Source of the DNA: a bacterium
Lineage (GTDB): Bacteria > Bacillota_I > Bacilli_A > RFN20 > CAG-826
NCBI GenBank assembly: GCA_004561785.1
Contig: SFUB01000074.1
Span: 1-5,611, forward strand
DNA length: 5,611 bases
Direction of reading: 5' to 3'
Shown here: positions 1-5,600 of the stretch, piece by piece
Layout: each line of letters starts with the position of its first letter
Numbering within the stretch: the stretch's first letter is position 1
The notes under the pieces: model-generated
What the model was told of the DNA's origin: nothing
Database searches by the model: none
Seen by the model: only the letters and a program-made list of their open reading frames with translations
Position numbers and translations under genes: made by a program

Positions 1-175
1 CCTTCTTCATTATTTTCTCCCTGGTCGGAACTTCGAAAAACAAATTGAAAATCTCCATATTTCCCTTGAAAACGAATGCACGTGGTGCCTGGATGGAGAA
101 AGCAAAACCATGGATTCCGAAGTTTGCATCTCCGTGGAGCCCAACGGAATTCGCGTCCTCTGCGATAAAAAATGA
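1..175 (+). CDS. C-terminal end of a diacylglycerol kinase / YegS-family lipid kinase (5' part outside window)
   Basis: The frame whose first full codon is at position 2 is open from the window edge to the TGA at 173-175, giving 57 residues with no stop. It reads like the terminal beta-rich domain of the DagK/YegS/BmrU lipid kinases. A stretch with the pattern 'I-x-x-L-x-I-x-L' is followed by the tetrapeptide LDGE (residues CLDGES), then alternating hydrophobics and PNGIRVL close to the end. In that family the final strands typically read hydrophobic-DGE, then about 15 residues, then P-x-x-hydrophobic-R-hydrophobic. These enzymes phosphorylate diacylglycerol or related lipids at the membrane. 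The nucleotide-binding domain would lie left of the window, so activity cannot be judged. The codons look like those of the neighbours. The family call rests on a short C-terminal pattern and is moderate. No terminator follows before the next gene, so read-through is possible. Confidence 0.55.
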   Translation, partial: LLHYFLPGRNFEKQIENLHISLENECTWCLDGESKTMDSEVCISVEPNGIRVLCDKK

Positions 176-206
176 AATATGGATGGACTTTTGCGGAGTT
201 ATTCCC

Positions 207-235
207 TTCCCTTTCCCAGGGAACTGCACTAAAAT
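207..235 (+). promoter_or_regulatory. Weak promoter candidate upstream of the repeat membrane protein
   Basis: TAAAAT at 230-235 matches the -10 consensus at five of six bases and lies 32 bases before the start codon. The hexamer 17 bases upstream, TTCCCT at 207-212, is a poor -35. The perfect palindrome TTCCCAGGGAA (213-223) sits in the spacer, where a regulator could bind. The rest of the 92-bp gap (176-267) shows no hairpin with a T-run and no riboswitch I recognise. Confidence 0.25.
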
Positions 236-267
236 CAACTTAAATATCCAATGAAAAGGAGAAAATT

Positions 268-2586
268 ATGAAAAAGACGGTTCGTGGGCTGACGATCGCG
301 GCCATCGTGCTGATGCTCGTCGGCGTCGTGATGTTCGGCTTCACCCCCAAGCTGATGGCGCTATCCGGGGTTGATGTCCCTTTCCACAGCATGGACATCC
401 TGAAGGCCTTCCCTTCGAAGTTCATGTCCTTGTTCAATCCCCCGCTGGGACTGGCATCGTGGATCGTGTTCGCCTTAGCCGGATTTGTGCTCATCCTATT
501 CATCGTCCACATCATCGTTATCTGCGTGAATAAGCGCCCCAGCGGCCTTGTCATCGCCTTCTTCTTCCTTCTTGCCGGGCTTGGCTTCTCTTGCCTCTCG
601 GTGTTCGTCTTCCTCCCGGACTATCTGCCTGCTTTCAAAGGCGTGAATTTCCAGGGAACCATCCCCTTCCTCAGCTTCCTGCTTGGCTGCTATCGCAACG
701 AAGGGATCAACTTCCCGATTTATTGGTTGATCATCGTCCTTGCCGAAGTCGGCGTCACCGCCCTCGGTTTCCTCTTCTTTGTCATCGCCGATATCGCCGA
801 CATGGTTTATTTGGCCCAGTCCCCGAAAGCCGTTAAGAGAGATTACGCCAAAGACGCCGCCAAAGCCGATGACGTCGTGATCGTCCGCGACGATACCGCC
901 TCCGGCCCGGCTCCGACCCCCGAGGAAATCCGCAACATCATGCACGCCGAGATGAACCAAGCCTCGGCCAAGCCCGCCGCCGCCGAAGCCGAATATCGCG
1001 GCAAGGCAAGCGCCAATGCCGAGCCCGCCTCGGTCATTCCTCCTTCTTCCACCGCGATCTCCGGACCCTTGCTCGTCCAATATATCAATACCTATTCCCC
1101 TGCGAAGAACGAAGAGCCTTCCGGCAAACGCTCCTCCTCCGTCCCCCTCTCTGAGATTCAAGAGAACGTCACCGGCGAGAAATCCCTCAAAGCCGAGGAT
1201 ATCCGCAAAATCGTGAAGGAAGAACTCGACTCCCAGAAAAAGGAATCCTCCTCCCAGCCGCTCATCGTGACCGTCCCCGCCCCCGCGAAGGACGCAGAAA
1301 AGAAGGAAGAGACGAAAGCCCTCTCCGCCGAAGACATCCGCTCCATCATCGGGGAGGAGCTGAAAGCCCACCTCGCTTCCGAGAAGCCTGAAGAGCCAAA
1401 GGAAGAACCCGTTATCGTCGAGCCCATTCCGGAACCCAAACTCTCCGCCGAGGACATCCGCTCCATTATCCGCGAAGAATTAGCTGCCGAGAAAGAGGCC
1501 GCGGAAAAGAAAGAAGCCGAGGCCAAAGCCGCCAAAGAGGCCCAAGAGGCCCGTGAGCGGGAAATCGAAGAAGCCAAAGCTCAGGCCGCCGCTCAAGCTC
1601 TTGCCGAAGCCAAGCGCAAAGAAGAGGAGGAAAAGGCCCGTCAGGAAGCCGAAGCCCGCGCCGAAGAGGCGAGGCGCAACGCTTTGACCCCGGAGCAGAT
1701 CCGCCAAATCATCGCGGAGGAATTCGCCAGGATTGAAGAGGCAAAAGAAGCCAAAGAGGCGAAACCCGAGCAACCCGCCGCCCTCACTGCCGAAGATATC
1801 CGCCAGATCATTGCCGATGAGCTGAAATCCAAGCAGCCTGAGGCCAAGAACCCGACCGCCCCGGTGACCATCATCGTCCGCGAGCCCCTCGAGAGGAAAG
1901 AGGAACCCAAGGAAGTTGTTGCCCCAATCAAGGAAGAACCCGCCCCGGCCATCGAGGAAAAGAAGCCCGAGCCCGTGGCTGAGGAAAAGAAGCCCGAGCC
2001 CGAGCCGGTCCCCGAGGCGAAGGAAGAACCGAAGGCTGAAGAGCCCGTCGTGGAAGAAGCCCCCGAAGAGCCGGAAGAAGAGCCTGTGCAATCTGAGGAG
2101 CCGCGGAAACGCGTGGTTGGCCAGATCAACCCGAACCTCCCGCCCCACGAGAAAATCATCCGCATCCCCTTCCAAACCCGAATGCTCGATGCCGACGAAG
2201 AGCTGAAGTCCCATTACAACGAATTAAAGAGTGAGGCCATGTCCTATGGGGTCAAGAGCCGCGTCTCCAATTCCGGCGATACCTTCCGCCTTCACAAAGT
2301 GACCTTCTTCAAGATCACGATCGCCGGCAAGGGCCTCAAGCTCTACTTTGCCCTCGATCCGAAGGATTACGCCAATACTACCCTCCCGATCCAGGATGCC
2401 GGCCACAAAGGCTCTTACAAGGACATCCCGCTCGTGTTCAAGGTCAAGAGCGATCTCTCATTCCGCCGCGCGAAGCAACTGATCGCCGACGTCATGGGCA
2501 AGAACGGTCTGACCCAAGGTCAAGTCGAAGCTAAGGATTGGGTCGCCGAAATCAAAAACGAACCCGCCTCCGACGACGAAGACTGA
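268..2586 (+). CDS. Four-helix membrane protein with six cytoplasmic LSAEDIR-type repeats and a C-terminal domain of unknown function
   Basis: I do not recognise a named family for this 772-residue protein. The start ATG has GGAG at 258-261, six bases away. Hydrophobic helices lie at about residues 8-26, 62-87, 93-117 and 151-175. Basic residues between helices 2 and 3 (NKRPSG) and after helix 4 (KAVKRDYAK) suggest that both ends face the cytoplasm. Residues 200-530 carry six 14-residue motifs beginning at about 216, 307, 352, 392, 473 and 506, several preceded by a short Val/Ile strand after Pro (for example PLIVTV near 331 and PVIVEP near 381). Residues 405-470 are a highly charged Ala/Glu/Lys helix, probably a coiled coil. 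Residues 520-612 are Pro/Glu/Lys-rich and probably disordered. From about 630 to 745 comes a folded domain starting IRIPFQTRM, rich in Lys and aromatic residues, followed by an acidic tail ending SDDED. I recall similar C-terminal domains in hypothetical Firmicutes proteins, without a known role. A membrane-tethered scaffold is my inference. The gene is monocistronic on its 3' side. Confidence 0.9.
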   Translation: MKKTVRGLTIAAIVLMLVGVVMFGFTPKLMALSGVDVPFHSMDILKAFPSKFMSLFNPPLGLASWIVFALAGFVLILFIVHIIVICVNKRPSGLVIAFFFLLAGLGFSCLSVFVFLPDYLPAFKGVNFQGTIPFLSFLLGCYRNEGINFPIYWLIIVLAEVGVTALGFLFFVIADIADMVYLAQSPKAVKRDYAKDAAKADDVVIVRDDTASGPAPTPEEIRNIMHAEMNQASAKPAAAEAEYRGKASANAEPASVIPPSSTAISGPLLVQYINTYSPAKNEEPSGKRSSSVPLSEIQENVTGEKSLKAEDIRKIVKEELDSQKKESSSQPLIVTVPAPAKDAEKKEETKALSAEDIRSIIGEELKAHLASEKPEEPKEEPVIVEPIPEPKLSAEDIRSIIREELAAEKEAAEKKEAEAKAAKEAQEAREREIEEAKAQAAAQALAEAKRKEEEEKARQEAEARAEEARRNALTPEQIRQIIAEEFARIEEAKEAKEAKPEQPAALTAEDIRQIIADELKSKQPEAKNPTAPVTIIVREPLERKEEPKEVVAPIKEEPAPAIEEKKPEPVAEEKKPEPEPVPEAKEEPKAEEPVVEEAPEEPEEEPVQSEEPRKRVVGQINPNLPPHEKIIRIPFQTRMLDADEELKSHYNELKSEAMSYGVKSRVSNSGDTFRLHKVTFFKITIAGKGLKLYFALDPKDYANTTLPIQDAGHKGSYKDIPLVFKVKSDLSFRRAKQLIADVMGKNGLTQGQVEAKDWVAEIKNEPASDDED
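916..1824 (+). repeat. Six dispersed copies of a 14-residue LSAEDIRxIIxEEL motif within the membrane protein
   Basis: The copies are: TPEEIRNIMHAEM (nt 916-954, one residue short), LKAEDIRKIVKEEL (1186-1227), LSAEDIRSIIGEEL (1321-1362), LSAEDIRSIIREEL (1441-1482), LTPEQIRQIIAEEF (1684-1725) and LTAEDIRQIIADEL (1783-1824). Glu4, Ile6, Arg7, Ile9 and the Glu at position 13 are nearly invariant; Leu1 is present in five copies. The pattern predicts an amphipathic helix capped by Ser/Thr-Ala/Pro-Glu. Spacing is irregular for copies 2 to 6 (45, 40, 81 and 33 residues), so this is a set of separate short modules rather than a continuous solenoid. Copies 3 and 4 match at 28 of their first 30 bases, which suggests recent duplication or strong constraint. 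Confidence 0.85.
1954..2001 (+). repeat. Two perfect 21-bp direct repeats, 27-bp period, in the Pro/Glu-rich segment
   Basis: The same 21 bases occur at 1954-1974 and 1981-2001 and encode EEKKPEP twice, separated by Val-Ala. The repeat lies in a low-complexity stretch, so slippage-type copy-number change between strains is plausible. The reading frame would survive because the period is a multiple of three. Confidence 0.8.
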
Positions 2587-2597
2587 TTCTCTTCTGG

Positions 2598-2624
2598 AAG
2601 CCCACCCGCAGCGGTGGGCTTTTT
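2598..2624 (+). terminator. Intrinsic terminator after the repeat membrane protein
   Basis: A perfect nine-base-pair stem (AAGCCCACC at 2598-2606 pairing with GGTGGGCTT at 2613-2621) encloses the six-base loop CGCAGC and runs into TTTTT at 2620-2624, then CTCT. It begins 12 bases after the stop codon. It separates the repeat protein from the following operon. Confidence 0.9.
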
Positions 2625-2708
2625 CTCTGCCTTTGCACGCCTTTAAGGACAGCCGCTGCATTTAGACATAATTTATACATTGACAAAGGCTATGGAGGCC
2701 CCGTTTCC

Positions 2709-2736
2709 TTGAAGAACGCCCCTTTTATGTTAGAAT
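2709..2736 (+). promoter_or_regulatory. Probable sigma-A-type promoter of the CNNM operon
   Basis: TTGAAG at 2709-2714 and TAGAAT at 2731-2736 are separated by 16 bases, and TGT directly before the -10 gives an extended -10 (TGnTAGAAT). Transcription would begin near 2743, leaving a leader of only about 17 bases before the ATG at 2760. So short a leader leaves no room for a riboswitch. The stretch between the upstream terminator and this promoter (2625-2708) holds an AT-rich patch around 2661-2685, but no gene or structure I can support. Confidence 0.55.
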
Positions 2737-2748
2737 CTACCCCGACAC

Positions 2749-2761
2749 GAAAGGAAGTGAT
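2749..2761 (+). promoter_or_regulatory. Extended Shine-Dalgarno site that fixes the start of the first CNNM gene
   Basis: The bases GAAAGGAAGTGAT match the complement of the 3' end of Bacillus-type 16S rRNA (GAAAGGAGGTGAT) at 12 of 13 positions; the only mismatch is at 2756. The site runs into the ATG at 2760. It favours this start over the in-frame ATGs at 2727, which lies inside the promoter -10, and at 2772. Confidence 0.65.
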
Positions 2762-3782
2762 GCTCCGCCTTATGGATCCTCTTGATTGGGTCTACCTCGC
2801 GCTGCTGATATTGGCCTTCATCCTCAGCGCCTTCTGCTCCGCCACCGAGACGGCGTTCGCCTGCTTGAATAAATACCGTTTCAAAGTGCAGGCGGATGAG
2901 GGCAACAAAACCGCCAAGCTCATCGTTTGGCTCTATGACCACTTTGATTCCACCTTGATCACGGTCGTGATCGGGAACAATATTGCCTCCATCGGACTCT
3001 CCGTTATTTCGACCACCCTCTGCCTCAAATGGATGGGGGGATTCGTGGACGGGAACCTATTGTCTTTGCTCGTCTCCCTCGTGATGGGCTTTTTATGCTT
3101 CCTTTTCGGTGACACCTTGCCTAAATACGTCGGCAAAGGCGCACCGAACGCCGTCGTGAAGATCACGGTCTATCCGCTGACATTTTTCTACGGCCTTTTT
3201 TATCCCCTGGGCTTGGTTTTCCGGGGAATCACGTGGCTCGTCAAGAAACTATTTCGCGCGAAACCCACCCCTTCGGTCACCGAGGCGGACTTCGCCTCTG
3301 CGGTCGAAGAAGCGGAGGACCAAGGCGAACTTGAGAGCAACGAATCCGACATCATCCAGGCCACTTTGGATTTCGACGATACTTCCGTCCGCGAGGTTTT
3401 GACCCCAAAGTCGCGCATGGTCATGATCGACTTGAAGGGAATCACCAATGAGAAGCTGATCGAGATTATCAAGCAGACCCGTTTCTCGCGCCTTCCTTGC
3501 TATGTTGGCAATAAAAATCAGATCGTCGGCGTTTTGGTCGTCAAATCCTTCCTGACCGCCTATTTCAAGAACCCGAAGGTAAATTGCCTCTCAATGCTGC
3601 AGAAGCCGTATTTCGTTTCCCCAAGCGTCAAATTGGATGATTTGGTCGCCGGGTTCCGTGACCGGAAAACGCAGATTGCGATCGTCAAAAAAGACAATGA
3701 CGTTTTGGGCATGGTCACCATGGAAGATTGCTTGGAAGAGCTGGTGGGTAAGATTGCCGAGCCCACGAAGGAGTCTGTATGA
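2760..3782 (+). CDS. CNNM/DUF21-type membrane protein with a degenerate CBS pair and no CorC_HlyC domain
   Basis: This 340-residue protein belongs to the CNNM/CorC/HlyC family, whose characterised members export Mg2+ in exchange for Na+ or confer Mg2+/Co2+ resistance at the cytoplasmic membrane. The CNNM domain spans residues 8-165 with membrane segments near 10-28, 66-86, 100-117 and 135-160. Family landmarks are SATETAF (27-33), IGNN (71-74) and FGDTLPK (116-122). An acidic linker (172-210) leads to VLTP, then CBS1 (about 210-270, with FSRLPCY) and CBS2 (about 277-332, ending MEDCLEELVGKI). Two things differ from typical members. The DEYGG loop of CBS2 is replaced by KKDNDV, and the protein stops right after CBS2, so the roughly 80-residue CorC_HlyC domain is absent. 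The end is natural: its TGA overlaps the next start by four bases, with AAGGAG at 3768-3773. It could be a regulatory or heteromeric partner of the next gene product. Confidence 0.9.
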   Translation: MLRLMDPLDWVYLALLILAFILSAFCSATETAFACLNKYRFKVQADEGNKTAKLIVWLYDHFDSTLITVVIGNNIASIGLSVISTTLCLKWMGGFVDGNLLSLLVSLVMGFLCFLFGDTLPKYVGKGAPNAVVKITVYPLTFFYGLFYPLGLVFRGITWLVKKLFRAKPTPSVTEADFASAVEEAEDQGELESNESDIIQATLDFDDTSVREVLTPKSRMVMIDLKGITNEKLIEIIKQTRFSRLPCYVGNKNQIVGVLVVKSFLTAYFKNPKVNCLSMLQKPYFVSPSVKLDDLVAGFRDRKTQIAIVKKDNDVLGMVTMEDCLEELVGKIAEPTKESV

Positions 3783-5065
3783 ACTGGACTCTGGTGATTA
3801 TTTACTCCGTCGTCATCGCCGCCTTGATGGTCTTCAGCGCTTGCTTTTCCTCCATCGACATGGCTTATTCCTCCGTTTCCCTCCCTTTGCTCAAAGAGAA
3901 TTCAAAAAAGAACAAGAAAGCCGCAAAAGCCTATCGCTTCGCCTTGAATTACGAAGAGACTATCGTCATTCCCCTCTTTGGGAACAACATCGTGAATATC
4001 CTCGCTTCCTCCGTCGGCACGTTGCTCGGCTTGGCGGTTTTGCCCCAGGACCCCGAACTCGCCACCCTTTTGGTGACTGTTGGGATGCTGATCTTGACTC
4101 TAATCGTCGGCGAGATCATCCCCAAGGCCCTCGGAAAGAGCTATTCCTATTCGATCGCCCTTGCCTCCTCTTACGTTTTGGTCGCCCTTCGTTATGCCTT
4201 CTACCCCATCATTCTTCTGTCGAAATCTTTGGGGCGTTTGCTGACCAAGCCTTTGCTGAACAACGAGAGCATTAACGGGGAAGACGCGGTGAGCGACGAA
4301 GAGCTGCAGGAGATGGTCAAGGCCATTCAGCAGGAGGGGATCATCGACTCCAATTCCCAAGAACTCCTGTCGAACTCGATCGAGTTTGTGGATACGAGCG
4401 CTTATGAGATCATGACCCCGCGGATGAAGATCGAAGGCGTGCCTTTCGATGAGAACCTCAATTTCTTCGTGAAGCAAGAGGGCGCCTTCCGCCATTCAAG
4501 GATCCCCGTCTACAAACATGACTTCGACCATATCCTCGGCTACATCCCCGTGAAATCGCTTCTTAGGGCCATGCTTTACGACGACGATCTCTCGGTAGAT
4601 GAACTTATGTGCCCGGTTTTGAACGTGCCCCGGACCATGGAGATTTCCTCCACCCTCTCTTTGATGAAGAAAACCCACATACACCTCGCGATCGTGAAAG
4701 ACGAATACGGGGGAACGGAGGGTCTTTTGACCATGGAAGATATCCTCGAAGAACTCGTCGGCGAGATCTACGACGAAGGCGATGTGGTGCAGCTTGACAT
4801 CCAAAAGACGGCGAAGCGCAACGTCTATCTCGTTCGAGGCGGCATGGACATCGAGGAATTCTTCAAGAAGTTCCATCTTTCCAAAGAAGATTTGGATGAG
4901 GATTATGAGACCGTCTCCGGCTGGATCAACGACCAACTTGGCGCCTTCGGGAAAGAAGGGGACCATTTCGAATTCGGCCCATTGTCGGTCAAAGTCAAAA
5001 AAGCCTCCCCCTACACGGTTTTGCAGGCGGAGGTCACTTATCATCCGAGAAGGAAGCTCAGCTGA
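3779..5065 (+). CDS. CNNM/CorC/HlyC family transporter, full-length (probable Mg2+/divalent cation exporter)
   Basis: This 428-residue protein has the complete family architecture and usual length. The CNNM membrane domain (about 1-160) has helices near 4-24, 62-87, 95-113 and 128-150 and the landmarks SSIDMAY (24-30), FGNN (67-70) and GEIIPK (111-116). The acidic linker EDAVSDEELQEMV leads to IMTPR (211-215). CBS1 (about 209-268) contains HSRIPVY, and CBS2 (about 276-332) contains DEYGGTEGLLTMED and ends ILEELVGEIYDE. The CorC_HlyC domain occupies about 345-421, including ETVSGWINDQLG. In the family the CBS pair binds ATP-Mg2+ and gates export through the membrane dimer; that role is carried over, not shown here. 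The ATG overlaps the upstream stop (ATGA) with AAGGAG five bases before it, so translation is coupled. One oddity is Asp27 in the first-helix motif where most members have Glu. It ends in a palindrome shared with the convergent gene. Confidence 0.93.
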   Translation: MNWTLVIIYSVVIAALMVFSACFSSIDMAYSSVSLPLLKENSKKNKKAAKAYRFALNYEETIVIPLFGNNIVNILASSVGTLLGLAVLPQDPELATLLVTVGMLILTLIVGEIIPKALGKSYSYSIALASSYVLVALRYAFYPIILLSKSLGRLLTKPLLNNESINGEDAVSDEELQEMVKAIQQEGIIDSNSQELLSNSIEFVDTSAYEIMTPRMKIEGVPFDENLNFFVKQEGAFRHSRIPVYKHDFDHILGYIPVKSLLRAMLYDDDLSVDELMCPVLNVPRTMEISSTLSLMKKTHIHLAIVKDEYGGTEGLLTMEDILEELVGEIYDEGDVVQLDIQKTAKRNVYLVRGGMDIEEFFKKFHLSKEDLDEDYETVSGWINDQLGAFGKEGDHFEFGPLSVKVKKASPYTVLQAEVTYHPRRKLS

Positions 5066-5072
5066 GCTTTTT
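5054..5072. terminator. Palindromic terminator overlapping both stop codons of convergent genes
   Basis: AAGCTCAGCTGAGCTT (5054-5069) is a perfect 16-bp palindrome able to form a six-base-pair stem with an AGCT loop. On the plus strand it runs into TTTTT (5068-5072), which fits an intrinsic terminator for the CNNM operon. On the minus strand it is followed by only two T and then CC, so termination in that direction would be weaker. An alternative hairpin, GAGCT/AGCTC at 5064-5078, is also possible. The stem is short, hence moderate confidence. Confidence 0.5.
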
Positions 5073-5600
5073 GAGCTCGGCTTGGTACAAGGCGTAGATT
5101 TGCTTGGCAATCACTTCGATTGGGCGATCGTCGGTATCGATGATGAAATCGGCTTCATGAACGTTTTTGGGCGAGAAGGCGATCTCGTCGTTTTCTAGGC
5201 GCGAGGCGATGGCTTCCGGCTTATCGCCGCGGCTTTCCATCCTCGCTCGTCGGGTTTCGGCGTCCGCGCGGAGCAAGAAGGATACGACCCTTTTATTTTG
5301 AAGTGCCTTGAAGGCTTCCAGCCCGTGGGGATCGACGACGACGCAGCGGTCATCCTCCACCTGGTCTTTTGAGCATCCATAATAATGCCCATTGTAATAG
5401 GTGGTCTCCACAAAGCTATAACGGGATTTCATCTGAAGGAAAATGGGCTCGGGGACGAAGAAATAGTCCACGCCATTCTTTTCGCCATCCCTAGCTTCCC
5501 TAGAGGTGTGGGTGATCGCCTTCTTGATGCCGAAATGGGAGGCGAGATATTTCGCGACTTCCGTCTTTCCCGAAGCGGAAGCGCCAACAAGGATAATCAT
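5058..5600 (-). CDS. Guanylate kinase-like nucleoside monophosphate kinase, short divergent form
   Basis: The fold is that of guanylate kinase, which transfers phosphate from ATP to (d)GMP in the cytosol. The P-loop GASASGKT is at residues 6-13. The GMP-binding segment has Arg34 and Arg37 in THTSREARDGE, Tyr46 in GVDYFFV, Glu65 in FVET, Tyr74 in YYGC and Asp90 in DPHG. A LID-like stretch with several Arg residues lies near 117-134. These correspond in order to the substrate residues of yeast and E. coli Gmk. At 180 residues it is shorter than the usual 200-210, with a shortened helix between YYG and the Asp. Cys76 stands where Ser or Thr normally follows YYG, and the usual QG after the Asp is HG. 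It may be a paralogue rather than the housekeeping gmk. The first ATG is at 5600, but the visible 11 upstream bases hold no Shine-Dalgarno site and the frame stays open to the window edge, so the true start may lie outside. It converges on the CNNM operon with an eight-base overlap of the coding ends. Confidence 0.85.
   Translation of the reverse strand: MIILVGASASGKTEVAKYLASHFGIKKAITHTSREARDGEKNGVDYFFVPEPIFLQMKSRYSFVETTYYNGHYYGCSKDQVEDDRCVVVDPHGLEAFKALQNKRVVSFLLRADAETRRARMESRGDKPEAIASRLENDEIAFSPKNVHEADFIIDTDDRPIEVIAKQIYALYQAELKKLS

Noticed and set aside
1..28. Possible divergent minus-strand gene start: ATG at 10-8 preceded by AGGGAG (22-17), reading Met-Lys-Lys
   Set aside because: The spacing is good, but the bases lie inside the open frame read as the lipid kinase C-terminus, and only three codons are visible. 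Chance is more likely, though it cannot be excluded without the sequence to the left.
45..254. Plus-strand TTG-started frame of 69 codons
   Set aside because: It has no ribosome site, its composition is unlike the neighbours, and it overlaps the lipid-kinase-like frame, which has a better family pattern.
496..1371. Long minus-strand frame of 291 codons opposite the repeat protein
   Set aside because: It is a mirror of a Glu/Ala/Lys/Pro-rich gene in GC-rich codons. The translation is Gly-rich low complexity with no start signal.
1480..2214. Minus-strand frame of 244 codons, Gly/Leu/Phe-rich
   Set aside because: It is an antisense shadow of the repetitive GAG/GAA/GCC codons; the hydrophobic look comes from reading Glu and Lys codons backwards.
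2680..2685. Perfect -35 hexamer TTGACA
   Set aside because: No acceptable -10 lies 16-18 bases downstream (GTTTCC there). The promoter at 2709-2736 explains the operon better.
2538..2759. N-terminal extension of the first CNNM protein to earlier in-frame starts (including ATG at 2727)
   Set aside because: The extension runs through the terminator and promoter, and the residues before 2760 are unlike the family. The strong ribosome site points to 2760.
2587..2759. Mg2+ riboswitch (M-box or similar) before the CNNM operon
   Set aside because: The predicted leader is about 17 bases, the rest of the gap is taken by the upstream terminator, and no known aptamer core is visible.
4496..5110. Minus-strand frame of 204 codons opposite the second CNNM gene
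   Set aside because: It is a shadow frame; the plus strand encodes intact CBS and CorC_HlyC domains here.
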